Positions 32,523 to 46,685 of a DNA stretch of 59,203 bases are shown in pieces. The notes beneath the pieces were generated by a model, which was given only the letters and a program-made list of their open reading frames with translations, made no database searches and was not told the DNA's origin. The stretch is from positions 1 to 59,203 of the forward strand of contig DATLZA010000175.1 of the NCBI GenBank assembly GCA_035574235.1, read 5' to 3'. Position numbers and translations under genes: made by a program. Numbering within the stretch: position 1 is the stretch's first letter; each line of letters opens with the position of its first letter. The stretch comes from Planctomycetota bacterium (GTDB lineage Bacteria; Planctomycetota; MHYJ01; JACPRB01).

Positions 32523-33543
32523 TCGGGAGCTGGAGGCGTTCCTGGAGGAGTTCGATTCGTGCGCCACGGCGCCCACGCGGCGGCTGATGGGGGCGTACGT
32601 GCGCGGACAGCTGGCGCCGCTGGAGCGCAAGACGGTGCGGTCGCTGGCGCGCGCGGCGGGCGTGGCGGCGCGGACGCTCCAGGAGTTTCTGTCGCTGCAC
32701 CGGTGGGACGAGGAGCGGGTGCGGTCGCTCGTGGCGCGAATCGGGGCGCGCCGGCACGGGGCCGCCGCCGAGGCCGCGTTTCTGCATCTTTCGGGCCGGC
32801 CCAAGAAGGGAGACCGCACGCCGGGCGTCGACCGGCAGCATTGTCCCTCCACGGGGCGCGTCGAGAACTGCTGTGTTCTCGTTCACCTGGGGCGGGTGGA
32901 CGGGACGTTTCGATGTCTTCTGGAGAGCGACGTCTCTCTGTCCGAGCGTTGGGCCCAGGAGGAGCGTCGCCTCCGGGCCGGCATTCCGGAGGGGGTTGCC
33001 GGGCGCTCGAAGGGGCGCGTGGCGCTGGATCTCCTGGAGCGCGCCGAGCGGCGGGGGCTTCGGTTCGGCTGCGTTCTGGCGACGCGCGACCTGGGGCGGG
33101 AGCCGGAGTGGGTGGAGGAGGTGGCTCGCCGGGGACGGGCCTTCCTCGTCGAGGTTCCGGGGGATTTCGCAGGGCGCGCCGCGGGAAGAGAAGGGCCGGT
33201 CCGCGATCTGGCGGGCGCGGGGGATGCGCTTCTGGCTTTCGCCTTACGCGGAAATGAAGAAGATCGGCCGCTGAGACTGCTGGCGCTCCGGGAGGGCGGG
33301 TATTTTGTGACCAACCTTCCGGGTTCGCTCGAGGATCTGGCTGAACGCGCGCGGGACGTGGCGCGTCTCGAAAAGGCGTTCGCGGCGGACCGGCGCGCGG
33401 TGGGGCTGGAGGAGTTCGAGGTCCGCGGCTACCGTTCGCTGCGGCGGCACTTGGCGCTTTCGGCGGTGAGTCTTCTTTATTTGGCCTTGAGGCGCCAGGA
33501 ATCGCCGATGGCCCGGCCGTTCGAGGGGCCCGTGGCGCTCTGA
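32515..33543 (+). CDS. Domesticated IS701-type transposase relative lacking catalytic Asp residues
   Basis: The 342-aa protein matches the IS701/DDE_5 transposase layout from end to end: YVRGQLAPLERKTV and LQEFLSLHRWDEERVR in the N-terminal domain, then RPKKG...GVDRQHC...GRVENC, W-A-Q-E-E-R-R-L-R-A-G-I-P, and the C-terminal FEVRGYRSLRRHLALS. The first Asp, normally just before the PKKG block, is replaced (FLHLSGRPKKG, 89-99). The second, normally in an A-D-x-x-Y-G motif, reads LATRDLG (188-194). Glu286 of the third motif remains. GTG 32515 overlaps narK by 8 nt, no inverted repeats were seen, and it is the last cistron of the operon. It is probably an exapted DNA-binding protein, with function unknown. 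Confidence 0.75.
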   Translation: MVDRELEAFLEEFDSCATAPTRRLMGAYVRGQLAPLERKTVRSLARAAGVAARTLQEFLSLHRWDEERVRSLVARIGARRHGAAAEAAFLHLSGRPKKGDRTPGVDRQHCPSTGRVENCCVLVHLGRVDGTFRCLLESDVSLSERWAQEERRLRAGIPEGVAGRSKGRVALDLLERAERRGLRFGCVLATRDLGREPEWVEEVARRGRAFLVEVPGDFAGRAAGREGPVRDLAGAGDALLAFALRGNEEDRPLRLLALREGGYFVTNLPGSLEDLAERARDVARLEKAFAADRRAVGLEEFEVRGYRSLRRHLALSAVSLLYLALRRQESPMARPFEGPVAL

Positions 33544-33562
33544 AGGCGCAAGTAGCGCATCA

Positions 33563-33604
33563 TACCGAAGAGTGTCTTTTTCCATCGGATCCTACCGCCC
33601 GGTA
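33563..33604. promoter_or_regulatory. Nitrogen-regulon dyad, copy C
   Basis: TACCGAAGAGTG (33563-33574) and TACCGCCCGGTA (33593-33604) start exactly 30 bp apart; the right half extends to the perfect inverted repeat CCTACC-GCCC-GGTAGG. The left half has GTG instead of GTA at its inner edge. The centre lies about 137 bp before the predicted sigma-54 start of amt. Confidence 0.75.
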
Positions 33605-33605
33605 G

Positions 33606-35660
<2,055 letters not shown>

Positions 35661-35679
35661 GAATCCCGTCTTCCGGGAG

Positions 35680-35712
35680 GGTCCGCCGACGGGGAGCGGA
35701 CCGCGGCGGACC
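35680..35712 (+). other. Overlapping alternative hairpins between glnK and glnD
   Basis: GGTCCGC (35680-35686) can pair with GCGGACC (35696-35702), or GGTCCGCCG (35680-35688) with CGGCGGACC (35704-35712). The two are mutually exclusive. No U-tract follows, so a simple intrinsic terminator is not supported. It may stabilise the 3' end of the glnK mRNA. Confidence 0.35.
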
Positions 35713-35775
35713 CCCCGGCATTCCGGCCCCCTGGAGGGAGGAGGAAACGGGCCTCCGGACGCAAGGAGGCGCCGG

Positions 35776-35804
35776 TTGCCCCGCGGGCCGGCCGCCGATA
35801 TCAT
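35776..35804 (+). promoter_or_regulatory. Leaderless-type promoter of glnD
   Basis: TTGCCC (35776-35781), 17 nt and TATCAT (35799-35804), with 9 nt to ATG 35814. There is no dyad or sigma-54 element, so glnD appears constitutive, unlike the genes around it. Confidence 0.55.
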
Positions 35805-35813
35805 GCGGGTCCC

Positions 35814-38435
35814 ATGGGCGAAGTCCTGGCCGCGGGCGGCCTGAAAGAGGGCTTGGCGCGGGAGCGCCTCCAGATCGAGGCGCTGCACCGCGCCGGCGCT
35901 CTCGGCGGACAGGTGTCCTCCGCCCTGACCGACCTGTACGACCGCGCCGTCGGCCGCGCGTACCGCGAGGCGGTCGAGCGCCTGCCCGCCGCCGAGCGCC
36001 CCCATGTCCTTCGGGAGCTGGCGCTCGTCGCCGTCGGCGGCTACGGGAGGGGCGACATGGCCCCTTACTCGGATGTGGACCTCCTTTTCCTCCATGTCCG
36101 CCGCCCCCGGGCTTCGGTTCTCGAGCTCGTCTCGGCGCTCGTGCGGGATCTTTGGGACGCGGGACTCAAGCTCTCCCAGAGCGTCCGCTCCCCTTCGGAC
36201 GCGATCGCGTTTGCGCGGAAGGACTTTCCGCTGCGCACCTCCCTCATGGAGGCGCGGCTCGTCGTGGGAAGCGCCGCGCTCTTCGCCGAACTTCAGCGCC
36301 GCTGCCACCGTCTGATCGCCTCGTCGTCGCTGGAGCGCTTCATCGACGCCTGCCTTCAGGAGCGAGCCCAGGAGCACCGCGACACGGTGGCCAGCGTCAA
36401 CCTCCTGGAGCCCAACGTCAAGAAGAGCCCCGGCGGACTGCGGGACGTGCACCTCTTGCGCTGGATCGCCCTGTCGCGGTACGGGACGCGCGATCCGGAA
36501 ATGCTCCGCGTGGGCGGCGTGCTCACGGCCGAGGACGCTCAGACGCTTTCGGCGGGCGCCGAGTTTCTCTATCGTATCCGCCACGAGCTTCACTTCCACG
36601 CCCGCGGGGCCCAGGACGTCCTCACGCGCGAGGAGCAGGTCCGCATCGCCCGCTGGCTCGGGTTCGAGGATCAGGGGCCGCTCCTGGGCGTGGAACGCTT
36701 CATGCAGCAGTACTACCGGCACACGACGGCGGTCCACGACCTGGCGATGCGCTTTGCCGCCGGGGCGCGCCGGCGGGGACTGGCCCGCCGGGCGCTGGAC
36801 CGTTTCCTCACCCGGCGGGTCGAGGAGCATTTTCTCCTGGGCCGCGAGACGATCGCGATCGATTCCCAGGCCCCTCCGGAGGAGCTGCGCCGGGCGGATG
36901 TTCTGCTGCGCCTTTTCGACCTGGCCCGCAAGCACGGCGTGGCCGTCGCCCACGAGACGCTGGAGCGCGTGCGCGCCGCCGCGCCGGGCTGCGAGCTGAC
37001 GCCGGAGGCGCGCCGCCGGTTCCTGGAGATCATGGCGGACCCCGAGGGGCTCGGCGGCCTGGTCCGGAACCTCCACCGGGTGGGACTTCTGGGGCGCTTC
37101 ATCCCCGCCTTCGAGCACGCCCGCTGCCTGATGCAGTTCAACCAGTACCACAAGTACACCGTGGACGAGCACTCCATCCGCGCCCTCGAGGCCGCCGCCG
37201 CGCGCGCCCGCGACCCGGGTCCCATCGGACAGGCCTACCGGGAAACCCGCCGCAAGGACGTTCTCCACCTGGCCGTCCTCCTGCACGACATCGGCAAGGG
37301 GCGCGAGGAGGATCACAGCGAGGTGGGACGGCGGATCGCCGAGGAACTGGGACGGGAGCTGGGGCTCGACGAGCACGACCGCGCCCAGCTCGTCTTCCTC
37401 GTCCACAAACACCTCCTCATGGCCCACACCGCCTTCCGGCGCGACGTCGCCGACGTCAAGACGATCGTCCAGTTCGTCCGGGCCGTGGGGACCCTGGAGA
37501 CGCTCCGGATGCTCTACGTCCTGACGGCGGCCGACACGGAGGCCGTCGCGCCCGGAAGCTTCACGGGATGGAAGGAGTCGCTCCTGACGGAGCTCTACAT
37601 GCGCGCGTCGGAGGAGCTCTCCGGTTCCGCTCCGGTGGCCGACGAACGCCAGCGCGCTGAGGCCGTGCGTTCGGCGCTTCGCGCGCGCCTGGCCGTCCGG
37701 GAGCCCCTCGAAGCCCTGGAACGCCGCCTGGCGGCCATGCCCGACGCCTATCTTCTGCGCACCGATCCGGAAACGCTGGCGGCTCACCTGCGCATTCACG
37801 CGGAGCTCGATTCCGAACGGGGCGTCCGCGTGGAATCGGTCTATCTCAAGGAGACGGGACTGACCCAGTACACCGTCTTCGCGCGGGAATCGCTCACCCC
37901 CGGAATCTTCTCGAAGATCACCGGCGTCCTGGCCGCCGAGCGCTTCCAGATCGTCGACGCCCAGATCGTGACCTGGTCGGACGGATTCGTCGTGGACGCC
38001 TTCCGAGGCGTGGACACCGATTTCCCGGGAGAACCCCCGCCCTACCGCCGGACTGAAATCGCCGGCCGGATCGAGGAAGTCCTGCTCGGGCGGCGGACGG
38101 TGGAGGCGCTCTTCGCCGCCCGGCGGGCTCCCTCGCCGCCGAACCCGCTGCGGGTCTCCTCGGGTTCCACCCAGGTCGAGATCGACAACGCCAGCTCCGA
38201 CCGCTACACCATCGTCGAGGTCTTTGCGGACGACCGCCTGGGACTTCTCTACACGATCGCCCGGACCCTCTTCGAGATGGGGTTGTCCATCTCGTCGGCC
38301 AAGATTTCCACGCGGCTCGACCAGGTGGTGGACGTCTTCTACGTCACCGACCGCCAGGGGGCCAAGCTCACCGACGGCGAACGGAGCGAAGCGGTCCGGC
38401 GACGCCTCCTGGAAGTTCTGGACGCCTTCCGATAG
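35814..38435 (+). CDS. glnD: PII uridylyltransferase/uridylyl-removing enzyme GlnD
   Basis: GlnD modifies and demodifies PII in response to glutamine. The 873-aa protein has all four family modules. The nucleotidyltransferase domain has GGYGRGDMAPYSDVDLLFL near residues 73-91. A helical linker follows, then the HD domain (HD at 491-492 in LHDIGKG) and two C-terminal ACT domains that bind glutamine (roughly 690-770 and 800-873). Its targets are the two adjacent PII proteins, both with the modifiable Tyr. The reading frame begins 9 nt after a -10 box. Confidence 0.95.
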   Translation: MGEVLAAGGLKEGLARERLQIEALHRAGALGGQVSSALTDLYDRAVGRAYREAVERLPAAERPHVLRELALVAVGGYGRGDMAPYSDVDLLFLHVRRPRASVLELVSALVRDLWDAGLKLSQSVRSPSDAIAFARKDFPLRTSLMEARLVVGSAALFAELQRRCHRLIASSSLERFIDACLQERAQEHRDTVASVNLLEPNVKKSPGGLRDVHLLRWIALSRYGTRDPEMLRVGGVLTAEDAQTLSAGAEFLYRIRHELHFHARGAQDVLTREEQVRIARWLGFEDQGPLLGVERFMQQYYRHTTAVHDLAMRFAAGARRRGLARRALDRFLTRRVEEHFLLGRETIAIDSQAPPEELRRADVLLRLFDLARKHGVAVAHETLERVRAAAPGCELTPEARRRFLEIMADPEGLGGLVRNLHRVGLLGRFIPAFEHARCLMQFNQYHKYTVDEHSIRALEAAAARARDPGPIGQAYRETRRKDVLHLAVLLHDIGKGREEDHSEVGRRIAEELGRELGLDEHDRAQLVFLVHKHLLMAHTAFRRDVADVKTIVQFVRAVGTLETLRMLYVLTAADTEAVAPGSFTGWKESLLTELYMRASEELSGSAPVADERQRAEAVRSALRARLAVREPLEALERRLAAMPDAYLLRTDPETLAAHLRIHAELDSERGVRVESVYLKETGLTQYTVFARESLTPGIFSKITGVLAAERFQIVDAQIVTWSDGFVVDAFRGVDTDFPGEPPPYRRTEIAGRIEEVLLGRRTVEALFAARRAPSPPNPLRVSSGSTQVEIDNASSDRYTIVEVFADDRLGLLYTIARTLFEMGLSISSAKISTRLDQVVDVFYVTDRQGAKLTDGERSEAVRRRLLEVLDAFR

Positions 38436-38479
38436 CGCTCTCGGGTGTTAAGGATCATGGGGGCGGAGAAGGAGGGTTC

Positions 38480-39916
38480 ATGGGACGGTTCGTCGCCTGG
38501 GGTCTCGTCCTGGCCGCGTTCGGGGGACCGTCGGGGGCTCAGGAGGAGTCCGGCGCGGGCCTCCGCGCCGGCGCGGCCGCGAGCAACATCACGCCGTTTC
38601 TGGGCGAGCCGATCGTGGGCGGCTGGGATTCGCCTCCGGCCGCGCACATTCACGACGAGCTTCACGCCCGCTGCCTGGCGCTCGACGACGGCCGCACGCG
38701 GCTTCTCTTCGTCGTCTGCGACAACGTCGGAGTGTCCCGCGAGGTCTTCGACGAAGCCCGCGGGTTGATCGAAAAGGAGACGGGCGTCCCCGGGGCGCAT
38801 GTCCTTTTGTCCTCGACGCACACGCATTCGGCGACGTCCGCGCGCGGCCGCGGCCCGCTGGGAGGGGGGCCGCTTTCGGACTACGCGCGCTTCCTCGCCC
38901 GCCGGATCGCCGACGCCGCCCGCCGGGCGCTCAACCATCTGGAGCCCGCCCGGATCGCCTGGGGATCCGTGCAGGCTCCGGAGCATCTTTTCAACCGCCG
39001 CTATTTCATGAAGCCCGGCGTTGCGATTCCCAACCCGTTCGGCGGCGAGGACCGGGTGCTCATGAATCCCGGGGTGGGGAACCCGAATGTGGACCGGCCC
39101 GCCGGCCCCGTGGATCCCGAGCTGGCCTTCCTCTCCGTGCGCGCCCGCGACGGCCGGCCCCTGGCGCTTCTGGCCGTGTATTCGCTGCATTACGTGGGCG
39201 GCGTCCCCGCGGGGCACGTGTCGGCGGACTATTTCGGGGTTTTCGCCGAGCGTGTGGGCGAGCTTCTGGGAGCGTCCCGCCACGACCGCCCCTTCGTCGG
39301 GATCCTGGCCAACGGCACCAGCGGGGACGTCAACAACATCGACGTTCTCGGGAAACCCGAGCGCCTGCCTCCCTACGAAAAGATGCGCCGGGTGGCCGAC
39401 GCGCTGGCCGAGAAGGTCGCCCGGGCCGAGCGGGAGCTGGTCGGGGACGACCGATGCACGCTCGGGGCCCGGATGCGGGACCTGGTGCTCAGGGTGCGCA
39501 AGCCCACGGCGGAGCAGCTCGCCCGCGCGCGGGAGGTGCTGGCCCGGCCTCCGGACGCCAAGCCGAGGCATCCGCGGGAAGCGGTCTACGCGCGCCGGGC
39601 GCTTGAACTTTCCGAGGCGCCCGAGGAGGTGTCGGTGCCCCTTCAGGCGGTGCGGGTCGGGGACGTGGGCATCGCGGCCGTTCCGTTCGAAGTGTTCACC
39701 GAGATCGGCCTGGAGCTCAAGCGCCGCATTCCGCTGCCGCGCCGGTTCACGGTCTCGCTGGCCAACGGGTCCTACGGGTACCTGCCGACGCCCGAGCAGC
39801 ACGCGCTCGGAGGGTACGAGACCTGGCTGGGGACCAACCGCGTGGAGGTCGAGGCCTCCGTCAAGATCGTCGAAGGGCTCCTGCGTCTTTTCGACGAGCT
39901 CGCGGGGCCGCGTTAA
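38480..39916 (+). CDS. Exported neutral-ceramidase-like protein
   Basis: The 478-aa protein has a signal peptide (MGRFVAWGLVLAAFGGPSGAQ). The neutral/alkaline non-lysosomal ceramidase fold is shown by GAAASNITPFLGEPIVGGW at the start, the zinc-site SSTHTHSA near residue 111 and the NGTSGDVN segment near residue 277. Planctomycetota commonly carry many such genes of unknown substrate, so hydrolysis of a ceramide or another amide is only suggested. It is placed between glnD and the second amt without obvious functional link. Confidence 0.75.
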   Translation: MGRFVAWGLVLAAFGGPSGAQEESGAGLRAGAAASNITPFLGEPIVGGWDSPPAAHIHDELHARCLALDDGRTRLLFVVCDNVGVSREVFDEARGLIEKETGVPGAHVLLSSTHTHSATSARGRGPLGGGPLSDYARFLARRIADAARRALNHLEPARIAWGSVQAPEHLFNRRYFMKPGVAIPNPFGGEDRVLMNPGVGNPNVDRPAGPVDPELAFLSVRARDGRPLALLAVYSLHYVGGVPAGHVSADYFGVFAERVGELLGASRHDRPFVGILANGTSGDVNNIDVLGKPERLPPYEKMRRVADALAEKVARAERELVGDDRCTLGARMRDLVLRVRKPTAEQLARAREVLARPPDAKPRHPREAVYARRALELSEAPEEVSVPLQAVRVGDVGIAAVPFEVFTEIGLELKRRIPLPRRFTVSLANGSYGYLPTPEQHALGGYETWLGTNRVEVEASVKIVEGLLRLFDELAGPR

Positions 39917-39918
39917 GG

Positions 39919-39948
39919 TTGTCGGGCCCGGTCCTGAAAAGCTAGAAT
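39919..39948 (+). promoter_or_regulatory. Sigma-70-type promoter of the second amt-glnK pair
   Basis: TTGTCG (39919-39924), 18 nt and TAGAAT (39943-39948). The start near 39955 gives a 55-nt leader. No GG-N10-GC element and no nitrogen dyad are seen here, in contrast to the first amt-glnK pair. Confidence 0.5.
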
Positions 39949-40009
39949 GTCCGGCCGGTCGTTGAGGCCGTACTTTCGTCGCGCGGGACCTCTTTCAAGG
40001 GGGATAGGG

Positions 40010-41765
<1,756 letters not shown>

Positions 41766-41774
41766 GCGGCGGGG

Positions 41775-41802
41775 TTGACGGCGACCGACGGATCGATAGG
41801 AT
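41775..41802 (+). promoter_or_regulatory. Leaderless-type promoter of greA
   Basis: TTGACG (41775-41780), 16 nt, TAGGAT (41797-41802), 9 nt to ATG 41812. Confidence 0.6.
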
Positions 41803-41811
41803 AAGGCACCT

Positions 41812-42285
41812 ATGGACCGCATTCCCATGACGCGGGAGGGGTACGAGCAGATCCGCAGGAAACTCGACCACCTCAAGAACGTGGAACTTCCCCGCCTCCA
41901 GAAGGCGCTGGGAGAGGCGCGCGAGCTGGGGGATCTCTCCGAGAATTCGGAGTTCGACGCCGCGCGCTCCGAAATGTGGAACGTGGACCAGCAGATCGCG
42001 GAGCTGGAACAGAAGCTCGCCCTGGCCGACGTCATCGACCCCTCGGCTCTGAAACTCGACGCGATCGCCATCGGCGCGTTCGTGCGGGCGGAGGACCTGG
42101 AAACGCGCCGGAGGGAGGAGTTCCTGCTCGTGGGGGAAGGGGAAGTCCGCAACGACGTGGACACGGTCTCGGTCGTCTCCCCCCTCGGTCAGGCCTTCCT
42201 GGGCAAGAAGGTCGGGGACGTGGCCGAGGTCCAGGCGCCCCGGGGGCGGATCCGCTACCGGGTCCTCGAGTTCCGGTATGGCTAG
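41812..42285 (+). CDS. greA: Transcription elongation factor GreA
   Basis: GreA stimulates RNA cleavage by backtracked RNA polymerase. The 157-aa protein has the N-terminal coiled coil with ELGDLSENSEFDAAR, where the acidic tip residues insert into the secondary channel. The C-terminal FKBP-like domain has VSPLGQAFLGKKVGDV. Full length and typical. Its stop overlaps the queF start by 8 nt. Confidence 0.95.
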   Translation: MDRIPMTREGYEQIRRKLDHLKNVELPRLQKALGEARELGDLSENSEFDAARSEMWNVDQQIAELEQKLALADVIDPSALKLDAIAIGAFVRAEDLETRRREEFLLVGEGEVRNDVDTVSVVSPLGQAFLGKKVGDVAEVQAPRGRIRYRVLEFRYG

Positions 42286-42700
42286 TCGCGGCGGCCCTCC
42301 CGGGAAGCGCCGGCAGGCCCGCACGTACGCCTCGGCCGCCCGCTCGGGGCTGGACGCTCCGTTGCCGCGGATCGAGACGTGGGAGAACCAGTTCCCCCGG
42401 ACCACGATCACCATCGTCGATCCGGAGTACAACGCCATCTGTCCCAAGACGGGCCTGCCGGATTTCGGGACGTTGACCGTCCAGTACGAGCCGGACCGGA
42501 AAGTGATCGAGCTGAAGTCCTTCAAGCTCTACATCACCGCCTTCCGGAACCTGGGGATCTTTTACGAGAACGCGGTCAACCGCGTGCTCCGGGACCTCGT
42601 GGCCGCGTGCGATCCCGTGTGGATGGCGGTGACGGGGGAGTTCGCCGCCCGCGGAGGCATCCGCACGCGCGTGGACGTGCGCTACGAGCGGGGGCGCTGA
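42278..42700 (+). CDS. queF: preQ0 reductase QueF (NADPH-dependent)
   Basis: QueF reduces the nitrile of preQ0 to preQ1. The 140-aa protein is of the short, YkvM-like type. Cys in ICPKTGLPDFGT is the thioimide-forming nucleophile. KSFKLYITAFRNLGIFYENAVN carries the QueF motif (E-x-K-S-x-K) and the Glu of the nitrile site. It is coupled to greA by an 8-nt overlap, 41 kb away from queC-queD. Its 3' end overlaps the convergent MOSC gene by 19 nt. Confidence 0.93.
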   Translation: MASRGGPPGKRRQARTYASAARSGLDAPLPRIETWENQFPRTTITIVDPEYNAICPKTGLPDFGTLTVQYEPDRKVIELKSFKLYITAFRNLGIFYENAVNRVLRDLVAACDPVWMAVTGEFAARGGIRTRVDVRYERGR

Positions 42701-43122
42701 ACGGCCGCCTCGGGGCCAACCGCGTCTCCCACCCGCACTTCCCCCGACGCGACCACGCGGGCGAGCAGGCCCCGGCGGTTTCCGATCCGCGCGCGCAGGC
42801 CCGGCCGCACGGAATCAATGAAGGCGCACGGCTCGCAGGGCTTGGTGATCTCGAGGACCGCCGAGCCCACGCGCAGAAGCGTGCCCGGCGCCAGCGCCGT
42901 CAGATCGATCCCCCGCGTGACGATGTTTTCGCGGACTTCGCCGGGGGACAGGCCGAAACGGTCGCAGTCCTCTTGCGCCATGAGGAGCACCTGGCGGGAG
43001 CTTCCGGGGCGCGCGTGGTGGTCCCCCTCGATGCCCAGCCCCGCGACGAGGCGCAGGCTCGGGCGCGCCTCCATCGGCCGCCGTCCCCCGGGACAGCGCT
43101 GGAGGTGGATCACGAGGGCCAC
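42682..43122 (-). CDS. MOSC-domain protein
   Basis: The 146-aa protein contains a MOSC domain: GIEGDHHARPG near residues 29-39, IVTRGIDLTAL, and the C-terminal KPCEPCAFID, whose first Cys is the proposed molybdenum- or sulfur-carrying residue. MOSC proteins bind molybdenum cofactor or carry sulfur for metal-sulfur clusters. The start is set at GTG 43122 because TATAAT (minus strand, 43134-43129) ends 6 nt before it; a longer in-frame GTG at 43152 lies upstream of that promoter. It may be an N-hydroxyl or cofactor-linked reductase by family analogy. The hydroxylase cluster at 3-9 kb also uses this cofactor. Confidence 0.8.
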   Translation of the reverse strand: MALVIHLQRCPGGRRPMEARPSLRLVAGLGIEGDHHARPGSSRQVLLMAQEDCDRFGLSPGEVRENIVTRGIDLTALAPGTLLRVGSAVLEITKPCEPCAFIDSVRPGLRARIGNRRGLLARVVASGEVRVGDAVGPEAAVQRPRS

Positions 43123-43128
43123 CGGGCC

Positions 43129-43134
43129 ATTATA
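43129..43134 (-). promoter_or_regulatory. Consensus -10 box of the MOSC gene
   Basis: TATAAT on the minus strand, 6 nt before GTG 43122. It decides the short start and implies a leaderless mRNA. Confidence 0.55.
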
Positions 43135-43156
43135 GCGTCGGCCGGGCGGCACGTCC

Positions 43157-43315
43157 CTATTCGTCCCGGTCGCCTTCGGCCTTTTGGGTTCCCTCGCGCA
43201 GATGGCGCTCGATACGGTCGATTTCGAGGAGGAATTCCTCCCGGAATCCTGCGGAGACCGGCGGGCGGCGCGGAGTCCGGCCTCGGGTGCGCCGAGCGGG
43301 TTTCTTCTTTCTCAT
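43157..43315 (-). CDS. Small basic protein, 52 aa
   Basis: This short ORF starts at ATG 43315 with GAACGAGGA upstream. It has a Lys/Arg-rich N-terminus (MRKKKPARRTRGRTPRRPP) and an amphipathic C-terminal helix (EEFLLEIDRIERHLREG). It could bind nucleic acid. It ends 34 nt before the MOSC gene start and has no recognisable family. The composition is plausible for a real protein, but a chance ORF in GC-rich DNA cannot be excluded. Confidence 0.4.
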   Translation of the reverse strand: MRKKKPARRTRGRTPRRPPVSAGFREEFLLEIDRIERHLREGTQKAEGDRDE

Positions 43316-43384
43316 TCCTCGTTCTCCCCTTTCTTTTCGAGCGCTCCCGCCGGAGCCGCGTTATGGATCCGCCCGCCGGCGCCG

Positions 43385-43413
43385 TTGCCCGGCCCCGTGG
43401 GATCGGGTATCCT
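43385..43413 (+). promoter_or_regulatory. Leaderless-type promoter of the CCA-adding enzyme gene
   Basis: TTGCCC (43385-43390), 17 nt, TATCCT (43408-43413), 8 nt to ATG 43422. Confidence 0.6.
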
Positions 43414-43421
43414 GCGGGCGA

Positions 43422-44826
43422 ATGAAGCTGGATCCGGATCCGTCGCTCGGTCGCGCGCTTGAGATCGCCCGCGCCGTTCGGGACGCCGGGGGGCGCGCCT
43501 ACCTGGTCGGGGGGCTGGTCCGCGACCGCGTTCGGGCGGCGCTTCTCGGGGAGCCGCCCTCGGAGGCGCGGGATTTGGATCTCGAAGTGTACGGCCTGCC
43601 GGGAAACGCCCTGCGCTCGCTTCTGGAGCGGTTCGGGCGGGTGGACACGGTGGGAGAATCGTTCCGGGTCTACAAGATCGGCGACGTGGACGTGAGCCTT
43701 CCGCGGCGCGACCAGAAGAGGGCTCCCGGCCACCGGGGCTTTACGATCGAGGGGGATCCGGACATGTCCGTGCGGGAGGCCAGTCGACGCCGGGATTTCA
43801 CGATCAACGCGCTTCTCTGGGACCTCCTGACGGGGGAAGTGCTGGATCCGTGGGGCGGGATCGAGGACCTTCGCGCCCGGCGGCTGCGCGCGGTAGACCC
43901 CGCCACGTTCGGAGAGGATCCGCTCCGGGTGCTCCGGGCGATGCAGTTCGCGGCGCGCTTCGAGTTCGCGATCGATCCGGGGACCGTGGCCCTGGCGCGC
44001 GGCATCCCGCTCGAGGAGCTTCCGGCGGAGCGCCTCTGGGGGGAATTCGAGAAGCTGCTCCTCCGGGCGCGGCGCCCGTCGATCGGCCTGGCGGCGGGGC
44101 TCGAGATGGGCGTGATGGACCGGCTTTTTCCGGAACTTAAGGCTCTGGTAGGGTGTCCGCAGGAGCCGGCCTGGCATCCCGAGGGCGACGTGTGGGTCCA
44201 CACGCTTCAGGCGGTGGACGTGGCCGCGGGTCTCGTCGAAGATCTTTCCTACCCCCGGAAGGCGGCGGTTCTTCTGGGAACGCTCTGTCACGACCTGGGA
44301 AAGCCGCCGACCACGCGGGTGATCGACGGCCGGATCCGGTCGCTTCATCACGAGGAGGAAGGCGTGCCGCCCGCGCGGCGGCTTCTGGACCGCCTGAATG
44401 TCCACACGCTGGACGGCTTCGACGTTCGACGGCAGGTCCTGGCGATTGTGGCCAATCACCTTAAACCGGGGCTCTTCTACAGGGAGCGGGACCGGCTGGG
44501 GGACGGCGCCTTCCGGCGCCTGGCCGCCAAGTGCGAGCTCGATCTGCTCTATCGCGTGGCCAAGGCGGATTCGCTGGGCCGCCGGGCTCCGGGAGCGCCG
44601 GAACCGGACGCGGAGGCGCAGGAATGGTTCATCCGCAAGGCGCGGGAGCTGGCGGTGGAGCACGGGCCGCCGAGGCCGCTCCTGATGGGGCGCCACCTTC
44701 TCGAGATGGGGGTGGCGCCGGGGCCGGCCATGGGGCGGCTCCTGCACGAAGTCTACCAGCTTCAGCTCGACGGGCAGGTCCGCACGCTCGAGGAAGCGCG
44801 GGAGGCGGCGCGGCGGCTTCTCGGCG

Positions 44827-44852
<26 letters not shown>
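43422..44852 (+). CDS. cca: tRNA nucleotidyltransferase / poly(A) polymerase family enzyme
   Basis: The 476-aa protein has the class II nucleotidyltransferase head: YLVGGLVRD near residue 28 and DLDLE near 49, the two metal-binding acids. [10 protein letters not shown] and a [15 protein letters not shown] neck follow. A HD domain is present (LCHDLGKPP near residue 291 and HHEEEG). HD-containing members add or repair the tRNA CCA end. It could alternatively be an A-adding or CC-adding enzyme; the class cannot be settled by eye. The 3' end overlaps the convergent cimA by 26 nt. Confidence 0.85.
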
Positions 44853-46446
<1,594 letters not shown>

Positions 46447-46672
46447 GATCCGACCCTCCATGTCCCGGGCCGCGAGGCCTCGTTCGGGTTCGATGAATGA
46501 GGAAAAGGTCAACGGGTGGGGGCTCCACGCCCGGATTCCGGGCCCGGAGCGGGCGGGCGGCGGCGCCGGGCCGCGCCCGCGCTAGGTAATTCGACGGAGG
46601 TCCGTTCCGGCGAAGCCTCGCATAGGTTTCCTAACATCTCCGATCGGGACTGGTTTTTCAAGAGGAATATGC

Positions 46673-46678
46673 TAGAAT
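46673..46678 (+). promoter_or_regulatory. -10 box directly before a small membrane protein gene
   Basis: TAGAAT ends 7 nt before ATG 46686; no good -35 box. Confidence 0.45.
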
Positions 46679-46685
46679 CCGCAGG

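Noticed and set aside
32515-33543. An intact insertion sequence
   Set aside because: No terminal inverted repeats or target duplications were seen, the gene overlaps narK, and two catalytic Asp positions are lost.
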